Notes: generated from the sequence alone by a model not told the origin. Positions 8,641 through 18,463 are shown, counted from the stretch's first letter. The stretch: DNA of 64,000 bases from Azospirillum sp. B510 (GCF_000010725.1 NC_013857.1:490001-554000), one strand, 5' to 3'. Program-made: numbers and translations.

Positions 8641-8650
8641 ACGTTCCTGA
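8641..8650. repeat. Right target-site duplication of the IS element
   Basis: ACGTTCCTGA follows the right inverted repeat immediately and is identical to 7368-7377. Confidence 0.95.
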
Positions 8651-8828
8651 CGCGGGCATCGCAACGCCGGCAATTATGGATGCGGCGGCGGGGCTGGATT
8701 GTCAAAAAAGTGAAATATCCCCGCCACACCGGCGTCATGGCTGCGGGCTACCGTACACGTCCCGCGCGTGACGGCCTTCCAGGTCGCGAGCAGTTGGGGT
8801 GGGCATCATTGGAGCGTCGCGACCGAAC

Positions 8829-9599
8829 ATGGGTACCGAACATATCGTCCGCTCCTTTGCGCAGGAATTGCAGCGCCTGTCCAATCTCGTCACCCAGATG
8901 GGCGGCGTCGCCGAAGCGCAGGTGGAGGCCGCGGTCAAGGCGGTAGCCCGCCGCGATGTCGGGCTCGCCTCGCAGGTGATGCAGGCCGACGCGCGTCTTG
9001 ACGCCTATGAGCGCGACATCGACGCGGAGGCGGTGCGGCTGCTGGCCCTGCGCCAGCCGATGGCCCAGGATCTGCGCGAGATCGTCTCGGCACTCAAGGT
9101 CTCCGCCGACCTGGAGCGGATCGGCGATTATGCCGCCAACGTCGCCAAGCGGTCTCTGGCGCTGGCCCAGGTGCCGGTGGTGCGCCCCGCCGCCGGCATC
9201 CCGCGCATGGGCCGGCTGGTGGAAGCCATCCTGAAGGACGTGCTGGACGCCTATATCGAGCGCGACGTCGACAAGGCCATCGCCGCCTGGGAACGCGACG
9301 AGGAACTGGACGACCTCTACACCAGCCTGTTCCGCGAGGTCCTGACCTACATGATGGAGGATCCGCGCAACATCACCCCTTGCACGCATCTGCTGTTCAT
9401 GGCGAAGAATCTGGAACGTATCGGCGATCATGCCACCAACATCGCCGAGAACATCCATTTCCTGGTGGTCGGCAGCCCGCTGACCGTGCTGCGGCCGAAG
9501 AACGACACCAGCAGCTTCGCCGTGGTATCACCGTCGGAACCGGGCATGGATGCGTCGCCCTTTTCCGATGACGAGTCCGGCCCCGCCGACGCCGGTTGA
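8829..9599 (+). CDS. phoU: PhoU phosphate-signalling adaptor
   Basis: A 256-residue protein made of two PhoU three-helix repeats. The metal-binding ExxxDxxxD-type signatures are visible as ADLERIGDYAANVAKRS near residue 73 and AKNLERIGDHATNIAENIH near residue 200. PhoU links the Pst phosphate transporter to the PhoR kinase and represses the Pho regulon in phosphate-rich cells. The start at 8829 (MGTEHIVRSF) matches the family; an upstream in-frame GTG at 8799 would add ten unconserved residues. Unusually, no pst, phoB or phoR gene adjoins it, and an IS element sits 179 bases upstream. The C-terminal 30 residues are an acidic, Ser/Pro-rich tail. Confidence 0.93.
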   Translation: MGTEHIVRSFAQELQRLSNLVTQMGGVAEAQVEAAVKAVARRDVGLASQVMQADARLDAYERDIDAEAVRLLALRQPMAQDLREIVSALKVSADLERIGDYAANVAKRSLALAQVPVVRPAAGIPRMGRLVEAILKDVLDAYIERDVDKAIAAWERDEELDDLYTSLFREVLTYMMEDPRNITPCTHLLFMAKNLERIGDHATNIAENIHFLVVGSPLTVLRPKNDTSSFAVVSPSEPGMDASPFSDDESGPADAG

Positions 9600-9852
9600 G
9601 CTTCGGCCGCAGCCTCGCCCCCCCGCGTGACGCGACGGCAGCGACACTTTGTCCAACCGGACCCACAACCGCACTCCCCCGGCCCTGAAAGGGGTCGTTC
9701 TTCCGGCCGGCATCGTCGGCGCAGGGGAGATACCGTCGGAGTGCGGGGCTTTTCCGTTTGCATGCGGCGCGGGGGTCGGGTATTAGGCCGCCCCGTGTGC
9801 CCGACATCCGCCGCGGCATCCCTGTCCCTGCCTGCAACGAGACACGCTGGTC

Positions 9853-11007
9853 ATGCCCGCCGACGCATTGAGCTCCGCCCTGCTTCCCGCCGGACTGCAC
9901 GACGTGCTGCCGTCCGAAGCGGCGCATGAGGCGGCCGCCGTCGAACGCCTGCTGGCGGAATTCGCCGCGCAGGGATACCGCCGCGTCGATCCGCCCCTGG
10001 TGGAGTTCGAGGAGAACCTGCTCTCCGGCGCGGGGGCCGCGATGTCCAAGCAGACCTTCCGGCTGATGGACCCACATTCACAGCGGATGATGGCGGTGCG
10101 CGCCGACATCACCCCGCAGATCGCCCGCATCGCCACCACCCGCCTGAAGAACGAGGCCCGGCCGCTGCGCCTGTGCTACGCCGGGCAGGTGTTGCGGGTG
10201 AAGGGGTCGCAGCTGCGCCCCGAACGCCAGTTCACCCAGGTCGGCGTCGAGCTGATCGGCGCCCTGGAGGCGGAGGCTGACGCCGAAGTGGTTCTGCTGG
10301 CCGTCCAGGGGCTGACCGCCATCGGCGTGCCGCACCTGTCGGTCGATCTCTGCGTGCCGACCATGGTGTCGCGCATCTGCGCCGGGCTGGGGCTGGGCGA
10401 CGCGGAGATCCGTCAGCTGCGCGCCGCCCTCGACCGCAAGGACTCGGCCGCGGTGGCGGCGGTCGGTGGGCCGGCGGCCAAGCTTCTGGAAACGCTGATG
10501 AGCGCGTCGGGTCCCGCCGACCGCGCCATGCTGGCCTTGTCCGCCCTGCCGCTGCCGGAGGGCGCCGAGAAGGACCGCCGCCGGCTGACCGACACGCTGG
10601 CGCTGCTGCGCGCGGCGATGCCCGATCTGGCGGTGACCATCGATCTGGTCGAGCATCGCGGGTTCGAATATCAGACCGGCCTCAGCTTCACCCTGTTTTC
10701 CCGCGCGGCGGGCGAGTTGGGCCAGGGCGGGCGCTACCGCGCCGGCGCCCAGGGCGAGGATCGCGGCGAGCCGGCGACCGGCTTCACGCTCTACATGGAC
10801 ACGCTGCTGCGCGCCGTTCCGGCGGCCACGGCCGCGGGCCGGGTCTATGTGCCGCATGGCAGCGGCTGGGAGACGGCGCGCAAGCTGCGGGCCGACGGGT
10901 GGGTGACGGTCGCCGGGCTGGCCCCGGCGGCCGATGCGGTCGCTGAAGCCAAACGGCTTCAGTGCGGCCATTGGCTGGCCGGCGGCGACGTCAAGCCGGT
11001 CGGGTAA
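9853..11007 (+). CDS. hisZ: ATP phosphoribosyltransferase regulatory subunit HisZ
   Basis: A 384-residue histidyl-tRNA-synthetase paralogue that pairs with short-form HisG in the first step of histidine synthesis. The class II synthetase-like core is visible: LPAGLHDVLPSEAAHEAAAVE at the N-terminus, motif-2-like region ADITPQIARIA and LRLCYAGQVLRV, QFTQVGVELIG, and YQTGLSFTLFS with GGRYR near the C-terminus. It lacks a tRNA anticodon-binding domain, as expected for HisZ. It stands directly upstream of purA with 117 bases between them, a frequent alphaproteobacterial arrangement that joins two nucleotide-linked pathways. A short hairpin (AACTTGC/GCAAGTT) overlaps its stop codon. Confidence 0.95.
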   Translation: MPADALSSALLPAGLHDVLPSEAAHEAAAVERLLAEFAAQGYRRVDPPLVEFEENLLSGAGAAMSKQTFRLMDPHSQRMMAVRADITPQIARIATTRLKNEARPLRLCYAGQVLRVKGSQLRPERQFTQVGVELIGALEAEADAEVVLLAVQGLTAIGVPHLSVDLCVPTMVSRICAGLGLGDAEIRQLRAALDRKDSAAVAAVGGPAAKLLETLMSASGPADRAMLALSALPLPEGAEKDRRRLTDTLALLRAAMPDLAVTIDLVEHRGFEYQTGLSFTLFSRAAGELGQGGRYRAGAQGEDRGEPATGFTLYMDTLLRAVPAATAAGRVYVPHGSGWETARKLRADGWVTVAGLAPAADAVAEAKRLQCGHWLAGGDVKPVG

Positions 11008-11124
11008 ACTTGCGGTCTGCAAGTTGGGTGTTGGGTGAACGGACCCCCACGCCGCGCGGATGGTGCCCTGCGGTGGATCGGTAAGGTCGAGCGGTTTCTT
11101 CTTTAAGTTTTGCGGAGACGAGAG

Positions 11125-12417
<1,293 letters not shown>

Positions 12418-12438
12418 TCGGGTGGCGCGATACGAAGA

Positions 12439-12469
12439 AGGAAGGGCCGGCGTTTCGCCGGCCCTTCCT
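12439..12469 (+). terminator. Intrinsic terminator after purA
   Basis: A 14-bp perfect stem (AGGAAGGGCCGGCG with its complement) closes on a TTT loop and is followed by CTTTG. It lies 22 bases after the purA stop and in front of the end of the convergent SDR gene. Confidence 0.8.
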
Positions 12470-12502
12470 CTTTGACACCGTCCCGGTTCACGCCGCCCAG
12501 AT

Positions 12503-13207
12503 TCACACCGACCGGGTCAAGCCGCCATCGACCCGGATGTTCTGGCCGGTGATATAGCCGGCGCCCGCGGAGGCCAGGAAGGCCACCGTCGCCGCGATCT
12601 CCTCGCTGCTGCCGTAGCGCCGCATCGGCACGCTCTGGCGCCGCTCCTCGGTCGCGGGCAGGCTGTCGATCCAGCCGGGCAGGACGTTGTTCATCCGCAC
12701 ATTGTCCGCCGCATACTGCTCGGCGAAGATCTTGGTGTAGGCGGCAAGTCCCGCCCGCGCGACGGCGGACGTCGGGAACATGGCGCTCGGCTCGAACGCC
12801 CAGGCGGTGGAGATGTTGACGATGGAGCCGCCCTTCCGCCCGACCATGATCGGCGCCACCAGCCGCACCGCCCGCACCACGTTGAGGAAATAGACCTCGA
12901 TGCCGCGGTGCCAATCCTCGTCGCTGATCTCCAGCAGGGGCCCGCGCGGACCATGGCCGGCGCTGTTGACCAGCACGTCGATGCGGCCCCAGCGCCGCAT
13001 CGTGGCATCGACCAGCCGCTTCAGATCGTCGCTGGACTGGTTCGACCCGGTCACCCCGATGCCGCCCAGTTCGGCGGCCAGCGCCTCGCCCTTGCCGGAG
13101 GAGGACAGGATCGCGACCTTGAACCCGTCGGCCGCGAGCCGGCGCGCCGAGGCCGCCCCCATGCCGCTGCCCCCGGCGGTGATGACCGCAATCTTCTCTT
13201 CAGACAT
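12503..13207 (-). CDS. SDR-fold protein with altered active site
   Basis: A 234-residue short-chain dehydrogenase/reductase fold: nucleotide-binding TAGGSGMG at residues 10-17, NSAG at 81-84, an Asn in YFLNVV near 109, and the PGWI and GQNIRVDGGL C-terminal blocks. The catalytic Ser is present (INIS, S133), but the YxxxK motif is replaced by S147-x3-R151 (TSAVARAGLAAYTK). The protein should bind NAD(P)(H) but may not act as a standard oxidoreductase. Start chosen at 13207 (MSEEKIAVITAGG), where the fold begins. It is a single gene, convergent with purA and next to an Rrf2 regulator of the same strand. Substrate unknown. Confidence 0.85.
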   Translation of the reverse strand: MSEEKIAVITAGGSGMGAASARRLAADGFKVAILSSSGKGEALAAELGGIGVTGSNQSSDDLKRLVDATMRRWGRIDVLVNSAGHGPRGPLLEISDEDWHRGIEVYFLNVVRAVRLVAPIMVGRKGGSIVNISTAWAFEPSAMFPTSAVARAGLAAYTKIFAEQYAADNVRMNNVLPGWIDSLPATEERRQSVPMRRYGSSEEIAATVAFLASAGAGYITGQNIRVDGGLTRSV

Positions 13208-13303
13208 GACCATTCCTCGCAATCCCGTGGTTGACCAACCATAGGGGAGAGCGCCCCGCCGCCTCAAACGCGATTTCAGCCCGATGGCGCGGGCCGAAGA
13301 GGC

Positions 13304-13756
13304 TCAGATGTCGAAGTTGGCGGCGATGTTGCCGGTGGACTGGCGATGGCGAAGCGCGTCGGCCAGCGTCCGGTTGTCCAGGACGGCGGCGGTGGCGTCG
13401 CGGACCTGGACCATCAGCCAGCGGACCGAACAGGTCGCCGTGTCAATGCAGTCCTCGCATGGACGGAAAGAGGCCTTGCTGGCGCAGGGGATCGGAGCCA
13501 GATGGCCGTCGATCAGGCGGATCACCTCGCCGAAGGTGATCTCGGCGGCGGGGCGGGCCAGCCGGTAGCCGCCGCTCTTGCCGCGCTTGGCGAACAGCAG
13601 CCCTTCCTTGCGCAATTCGACCAGGATCGCTTCCAGGAACTTGCGCGGGATGTTCTCGCGCTCCGCGATGTCGGCGATCAGGATCAGATCACCGGTATCC
13701 TTCTCCGCCAGCATGATCAGGGCACGCAACGCGTATTTGGCTTTCTGCGACAGCAT
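13304..13756 (-). CDS. Rrf2-family transcriptional regulator
   Basis: A 150-residue winged-helix regulator (MLSQKAKYALRALIMLAEK). The DNA-recognition helix region RENIPRKFLEAILVELRKEG and the wing GKSGGYRLARP are typical. Cys residues at 91, 100, 103 and 109 could ligate an Fe-S cluster as in IscR/NsrR/RirA relatives, or act as thiol sensors, but the spacing is not that of IscR. The start at 13756 removes an implausible upstream extension. It is divergent from the MBL hydrolase gene (262 bases apart), which may be a target. Confidence 0.85.
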   Translation of the reverse strand: MLSQKAKYALRALIMLAEKDTGDLILIADIAERENIPRKFLEAILVELRKEGLLFAKRGKSGGYRLARPAAEITFGEVIRLIDGHLAPIPCASKASFRPCEDCIDTATCSVRWLMVQVRDATAAVLDNRTLADALRHRQSTGNIAANFDI

Positions 13757-14017
13757 TCCGGCGGAATCCGATTTTTTGCGGCGGCGGCTGGTTGGTCCGC
13801 CCCGATCTAAGGCCTGGATGGTTAACATTTCGTGCCGGCCCGGTATTCCACCCGAAAGGCGCCGTCCCCGGCCGGTCCAGCGGACCATAATCAGATTCAC
13901 CGCCCATTGCGACGGACTTTGCGCGAATGGTTTGCGGCCGCCGCCGCAGGCGCGTTAAGGTCGCCCGGCCCCATCGGCCCGCTCCCCCACCCTCCCCGCA
14001 GCGTCGAAGGTCAGACC

Positions 14018-14650
14018 ATGCAGTACGCCATTGTTCCGGTCACCCCGTTCCAGCAGAACTGCACGGTGCTCTGGTGCCCCGAGACGATGAAGGGTGCGGC
14101 CATCGATCCCGGCGGCGAGCTGGACCGCATCCTGGCGGCGGCGAAGGCGAAGGGAGTGACGCTGGAAAAGATCCTGGTGACCCATGGCCATATCGACCAT
14201 GCCGGCGGCGTCGCCGATCTCGCCGACAAGCTGTCGCTGCCGATCGAGGGACCGCACCGCGAGGACCAGTTCTGGATCGACGGCATGCCGCACCAGAGCC
14301 AGATGTTCGGCTTTCCGCCGGTCCGCTCCTTCACCCCCGACCGCTGGCTGGAGGAAGGCGATACGGTGACCGTCGGCAACCAGAGTCTGGAGGTCCGCCA
14401 CTGCCCCGGCCACACCCCCGGCCATGTCGTGTTCGTCCACCGGCCGTCGAAGCTCGCCATCGTCGGCGACGTGCTGTTCCAGGGCTCCATCGGCCGCACC
14501 GATTTCCCGAAGGGCAACCATGGCGACCTGATCGCCTCGATCCGCGAGCGGCTGTTCCCCTATGGCGACGATTTCGCCTTCATCCCCGGCCACGGCCCGA
14601 TGTCCAGCTTCGGCGAGGAGCGGCTCTACAATCCGTTCCTGAACGACTGA
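14018..14650 (+). CDS. MBL-fold metallo-hydrolase (glyoxalase II/YcbL-like)
   Basis: A 210-residue metallo-beta-lactamase-fold protein. The metal-binding THGHIDHAGG motif (HxHxDH) is at about residue 55, with further ligands in RHCPGHTPGHV (His), GDVLFQGSIGRTD (Asp) and the C-terminal FIPGHGP (His). The compact size and opening PVTPFQQNC match YcbL-like single-domain glyoxalase II-type hydrolases that cleave thioesters such as S-lactoylglutathione. It begins at ATG 14018 and is monocistronic, facing the ParB-like gene at its end. Confidence 0.9.
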   Translation: MQYAIVPVTPFQQNCTVLWCPETMKGAAIDPGGELDRILAAAKAKGVTLEKILVTHGHIDHAGGVADLADKLSLPIEGPHREDQFWIDGMPHQSQMFGFPPVRSFTPDRWLEEGDTVTVGNQSLEVRHCPGHTPGHVVFVHRPSKLAIVGDVLFQGSIGRTDFPKGNHGDLIASIRERLFPYGDDFAFIPGHGPMSSFGEERLYNPFLND

Positions 14651-14663
14651 GGGCGAGGCACGC

Positions 14664-15485
14664 TCAATCCACCGCCGGATCGTCCCCCAGCAGCAGGTCG
14701 ATGCGCCGGCGCAGGCTGATCAGCTCGCGGCGCTGCATGTCATCGACATAGGCGCGGTGTTCGCGCGGATCGCCCAGCCGGGCGGTCGCGCGACGCAGCG
14801 CGTCGAGAAAGCGGCCGACCGCCGACATGGTGCGCAGCGACGGCTCCTTGCTGGCGTCCTTGCGGCTGCGCGCGGCCTGTACCGTCCCGTCGCCGGCCTT
14901 GACCTGTTCCCAAAGCGCGATCTGCTCGTCCAGATCCTTGATCCAGGCGATCTCGATCAGGGTGGAACGGGAAACATCATGGTGTGCGGCGGCATATTCC
15001 TGCTTGATCGTCTCCGGCAGGCTGTTCAGCCGCAAGGTATGGCTGACATTGCTCTGGCTCTTGCCGATGATGCGGCCCAGCTGTTCCTGGGTATAGCCGA
15101 AGCGGTCGATCAGCCGGGCCAGCGCCTCCGCCAGTTCCAGCGCGTCAAGGTCGACGCGCTGCACATTCTCCACCAGCGTCAGCTCGTCCGGATTGCCGGA
15201 GGTGACCAGCGCGTAGATGGTCGCCAGCCCCAGCATCTCATGCGCCCGCAGCCGGCGCTCACCGGCGACCAGACGATGGCCGCCGACGGTTTCCTGGACA
15301 AGGATCGGCTGCTTCAACCCGTAATGCGCAATCGAGTCGGCAAGCCCCTGCATTTCCTGAGGGTCGAAGTGGCGGCGTGGCATGCCCGGATTGCGGATGA
15401 TCCGTGCGACATCGAGTTCCAACAGCCGGGGCGGCTTGCCCGTATCGTCGAACAGATCCGAATGATCGGGTGCGAGCGTCGGCAT
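14664..15485 (-). CDS. Orphan ParB/RepB/Spo0J-family protein
   Basis: A 273-residue ParB-like protein. The N-terminal CTP-binding ParB/Srx domain carries the QPILVQ and GERRLRAHEMLG motifs (about residues 55-90), then TLVENVQRVDLDALELA, and a KorB/HTH domain (YTQEQLGRIIGKSQSNVSHTLRL, about residues 130-155). ParB proteins clamp centromere-like DNA in plasmid or chromosome partition. No parA, rep gene or parS cluster is near, so this copy may instead be a regulator or a Noc-like protein. The start at 15485 (MPTLAPDHSDLF) is preferred over an extension to 15539, which adds 18 unconserved residues. Confidence 0.85.
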   Translation of the reverse strand: MPTLAPDHSDLFDDTGKPPRLLELDVARIIRNPGMPRRHFDPQEMQGLADSIAHYGLKQPILVQETVGGHRLVAGERRLRAHEMLGLATIYALVTSGNPDELTLVENVQRVDLDALELAEALARLIDRFGYTQEQLGRIIGKSQSNVSHTLRLNSLPETIKQEYAAAHHDVSRSTLIEIAWIKDLDEQIALWEQVKAGDGTVQAARSRKDASKEPSLRTMSAVGRFLDALRRATARLGDPREHRAYVDDMQRRELISLRRRIDLLLGDDPAVD

Positions 15486-15831
15486 GTCTTGTTCTGGTCC
15501 CTGATCCCCAATCCAACCGGTGTCCTTCCGGTTCCGCAACGGTGCCCGGCGGTCACGGCTCTGTCAACGATGCACTGGAAGAAAAGGAGAACATCGCCCA
15601 CCGCGCCGCGCCGCCGCCCCCTGCGACAACCGGTCTTTGGCTCATCGGCGGGCCGGCGGCGGCGAGAATCCGAGCAAAACAGTCGGATGAAAAAGAAACG
15701 TCATCGCACCGTCACCGTTTTGTTAAATGATCGTTCAAAATCCATTCAGCTGGCGCAATGAAACGTAACTTAGTAAAAGGGGTTCAAGCAGACCCGAGAA
15801 ATTGATCCGGCGTCTGTTGGGAGGTCGGTCG
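15486..15831. promoter_or_regulatory. Divergent spacer between parB-like and PmtA-like genes
   Basis: This 346-base spacer must hold both promoters. Its right half (about 15680-15790) is AT-rich compared with its surroundings. I see no gene, tRNA or convincing parS palindrome in it. A strong GGGAGG ribosome-binding site precedes the methyltransferase start. Confidence 0.4.
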
Positions 15832-16407
15832 ATGTCACTTGCTGAACGCAAGCTTTTTGTCGAGCGCTGGATTCGCTCACCCCTGAAGGTCGCGTCGGTA
15901 ACTCCAAGCGGACATGAACTGTGCCGGGCCATGGCGAAGGCGGCCGGCTGCGGTCCCGAACGGCGGGTGGTGGAACTGGGGCCGGGCACCGGTCCGGTCA
16001 CCTCGGCGCTGCTGTCCCATGGCGTCACCCCCGGCAATCTGCTGATGGTCGAGCTGGACGCCGCCTTCGCCGATCATCTGGCGATCCAGCATCCGGACGC
16101 CACGGTGGTGCGCGGCGACGCGACGCGGATCCAGCGCATCGTCCAGACCCATGGCTGGAAAGACTGCGACGCCGTGGTCTCCGGCCTGCCGCTGGTCGCG
16201 ATGCCTCTACCGGTCCAGGCGCGAATCGTGCGCGGCGCCTTTTCCGTGCTGGCGCCCGACGGGGTTTTCGTGCAATTCACCTATGGTCCCTTCGCCCCGG
16301 TCAATCCGGAACTGATCCGGCGGCTGCGGTTGAAGCCGCGGCGCCATGCCTGGATCGCCCGGAACCTGCCGCCGGCGTCAGTCTGGACCTTCCGCCGGCT
16401 GCCCTGA
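15832..16407 (+). CDS. PmtA-like phospholipid N-methyltransferase or related SAM methyltransferase
   Basis: A 191-residue class I SAM-dependent methyltransferase. Motif I is VVELGPGTGPVTSALL (about residues 49-64), the acidic motif II is LLMVELDAAFADHL, and an SGLPLVAMP motif follows, as in alphaproteobacterial phosphatidylethanolamine N-methyltransferases that lead to phosphatidylcholine. Also typical is the opening ERKLFVERWIRSPLKVASVTPS. The start at 15832 has a strong Shine-Dalgarno. The next gene, another methyltransferase, follows after 12 bases and is probably co-transcribed. The phospholipid substrate is inferred from family resemblance. Confidence 0.75.
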   Translation: MSLAERKLFVERWIRSPLKVASVTPSGHELCRAMAKAAGCGPERRVVELGPGTGPVTSALLSHGVTPGNLLMVELDAAFADHLAIQHPDATVVRGDATRIQRIVQTHGWKDCDAVVSGLPLVAMPLPVQARIVRGAFSVLAPDGVFVQFTYGPFAPVNPELIRRLRLKPRRHAWIARNLPPASVWTFRRLP

Positions 16408-16419
16408 CGACGAGTCATT

Positions 16420-17724
16420 TTGACCGCTGACACTGTCTTGAACGAGGCGCGCGCCCTGATCGGCGCGCGCCGTTTCCGCCCCGCCCTGCGCCTGCTGCGA
16501 GGCGCCGCCGCGTCCTCCGGAGTCGAGCGGCTCCATCTGCTCGGATTGGCCCATCTTGGCCACCGCAACCCGTCGGAGGCCATCGCCTGCCTGCGCCGCA
16601 CGCTGGCCGACGATCCAGCAGACGCAGACCGGATGGCGACCCTCGCCAAGGCTCATCAGGCCGCCAATGCCCCGCTTCCCGCCGTCCGCTGGCTGGAGCG
16701 CGCCCGTCGGGTCGCTCCCGACCGCCCGGACCTGACGGCAGCCCTGGCCGGCGCGCTGCGCCGCGACGCCCGCTACGCCGACGCCATCTCCGTGACGCGG
16801 GAGGCGCTGGCCACCGGCGATTTCTCCGCGGACATCCGCTTCGAAGCGGCGACCGCCGCAGCCTATCTCGGCGACGACGCGCTGTCCCTGGCCCATTTCA
16901 ACGCGCTGCTGACCGACGATCCCGAACATGCCGCCGCCTGGTTCGGCAGCCATGCCCAGGCGCTGCACCATCATGGTCCCGAGGAGGCGTTGCGCCGGCT
17001 GCGCCGCGCCACCCGCTGCGGCGGCGCCAACGGCAAATATTGGGGCTATCTCGCCGCCACCCTGCGGCTGCTTGGCCGCGATGCGGAGGCCGACGCGGTG
17101 GAGAATGCCGAGGTCAGGGACAATCCCCGGCGCCGACCGCTGCCGGATGGAGTCAAGGCCCTGCTGCCTGCCCTGTCGACCGATTTCCGCCTGTTCGGCA
17201 GCAGCGGCCGGCTGCTGCGCCACGCGCTGGCCTGCGCCACCATGCCGGGTCTGGTGCTGGAGTTCGGCGTGAGGCGCGGCACCTCGCTGAACCACATCGC
17301 CGAGGTCGCCGGACAAGAGGTCCACGGCTTCGACTCGTTCGAGGGGCTGCCGGAGGGCTGGGTCAATTCGCCCCGCGGCGTGCTGACCACCGGCAGCCAG
17401 CTGCCACCGGTGCGCGACAACGCCCGCCTGCATGTCGGATGGTTCGAGGACAGCCTGCCGCCCTTCCTCGCCACCCATCCGGAGCCGGTGCGTTTCGTCA
17501 ATGTCGACAGCGACATCTATGCCTCGGCCCGGACGGTGCTGACCGCCCTGGCCGATCGGATTCGGCCGGGAACGGTCATCGTGTTCGACGAATATATCGG
17601 CAATCTGAGCTGGCGCGACGATGAATACCGGGCCTTCCAGGAATTCTCTGTGGAGAATACGGTACGATATGAGTATTTCGCCGCCAGCCCCTACACAAAG
17701 CAGGTGGCGCTGATTATAAGATAA
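16420..17724 (+). CDS. TPR-repeat protein fused to a TylF-type methyltransferase domain
   Basis: A 434-residue fusion. The N-terminal 230 residues are TPR-like helical repeats (for example HLLGLAHLGHRNPSEAIACL and AAWFGSHAQALHHHG). The C-terminal 200 residues are a SAM-dependent methyltransferase resembling macrocin O-methyltransferase TylF: LEFGVRRGTSLNHIAE, GFDSFEGLPEGW, VNVDSDIYASARTVL and VIVFDEYIGNLSWRDDE with likely metal-binding Asp residues. Such fusions usually act on glycans or secondary metabolites (inference). The start is a TTG at 16420, 12 bases after the preceding methyltransferase; another TTG at 16438 is possible. The last 90 bases are clearly AT-richer, marking the edge of the low-GC cassette. 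Confidence 0.75.
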   Translation: MTADTVLNEARALIGARRFRPALRLLRGAAASSGVERLHLLGLAHLGHRNPSEAIACLRRTLADDPADADRMATLAKAHQAANAPLPAVRWLERARRVAPDRPDLTAALAGALRRDARYADAISVTREALATGDFSADIRFEAATAAAYLGDDALSLAHFNALLTDDPEHAAAWFGSHAQALHHHGPEEALRRLRRATRCGGANGKYWGYLAATLRLLGRDAEADAVENAEVRDNPRRRPLPDGVKALLPALSTDFRLFGSSGRLLRHALACATMPGLVLEFGVRRGTSLNHIAEVAGQEVHGFDSFEGLPEGWVNSPRGVLTTGSQLPPVRDNARLHVGWFEDSLPPFLATHPEPVRFVNVDSDIYASARTVLTALADRIRPGTVIVFDEYIGNLSWRDDEYRAFQEFSVENTVRYEYFAASPYTKQVALIIR

Positions 17725-17735
17725 TTGCCCAGCAT

Positions 17736-18449
17736 TTATTTTGATGGCACATTCTCCAATAGATATTTGCAGATCAGCCCGCCCGTTGCCTGGATATGTT
17801 TCTGCACCAGATCGGCCGCCTCTTCAGCATCACCATTGCGAACAAATTTTAACAATTTCCAGTGTTCATCCTGTGAATCTTTCTTATATCCTGATGTGTT
17901 ATAAGCAAGCCGAAGGTAGCGCCGCAGGTTTGCGCGCACCTTGTCAATTTCCGCCATAAAGAATGGCCTCTCGGCAGGCTCATACAGCTTATAGTGGAAA
18001 GATTTGCTTAAATCCAAAACTTTGTCTATTTCATTTGCATCATCCAATTCCGCCAGTATTACCTCAGCATCCCTGACATGAGCCGCAGTGATTCTTGGCG
18101 TAGACCAACGGATAAGCTGCCCTTCCAGAATAAATCGGAACTCCGTTAGCTCATGGGCAACCTTAGCGGAAAGTTGTGAAACGACAGCCCCCTTGTTGCG
18201 GATGAACTCGACAAGTCCATCGCTGATAAGCTGCTGGAGCGCTTCTCGCACTGGAATGTGGCTGATTGCAAAATGTGCGGCGATGTGATCTTGCCGCAGA
18301 GGCATCCCGGCGGGCAGAACACCATGAGAAATAGCATTCCTTAAAGTTTCCGCAACCATTTCAGCTGTCGCCCGCGATTCGCCATCAGGCGGCGGAAGGT
18401 AACGTTCCAGCCCCTCGGTTCGGCTTGATGTGCGCGTCACTTGACTCAT
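17736..18449 (-). CDS. GntR-family (FadR/FCD-type) regulator
   Basis: A 237-residue regulator with an N-terminal winged helix (AETLRNAISHGVLPAGMPLRQ, then HFAISHIPVREALQQLISDG near residue 60) and a C-terminal all-helical FCD ligand-binding domain (ELTEFRFILEGQLIRWSTPRI through HIQATGGLI). The FCD family binds small carboxylates and metals. Base composition is well below the window average. It is divergent from the diiron-oxidase-like gene, separated by 67 bases holding an AT-rich palindrome, so it most likely represses or activates that gene and the MFS gene beyond it. Confidence 0.9.
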   Translation of the reverse strand: MSQVTRTSSRTEGLERYLPPPDGESRATAEMVAETLRNAISHGVLPAGMPLRQDHIAAHFAISHIPVREALQQLISDGLVEFIRNKGAVVSQLSAKVAHELTEFRFILEGQLIRWSTPRITAAHVRDAEVILAELDDANEIDKVLDLSKSFHYKLYEPAERPFFMAEIDKVRANLRRYLRLAYNTSGYKKDSQDEHWKLLKFVRNGDAEEAADLVQKHIQATGGLICKYLLENVPSK

Positions 18450-18452
18450 CCT

Positions 18453-18463
18453 ATATAATATAT
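18453..18463. promoter_or_regulatory. Palindrome in the GntR/oxidase divergent promoter
   Basis: ATATA-A-TATAT is a perfect 5-bp-arm dyad set in the 67-base divergent promoter. It lies four bases upstream of the gntR start codon and 54 bases upstream of the oxidase-like gene. It is a candidate operator for the local GntR regulator. Confidence 0.4.

Noticed and set aside
15486..15831. parS site for the ParB-like protein
   Set aside because: No palindrome resembling the conserved parS core was found in the spacer.
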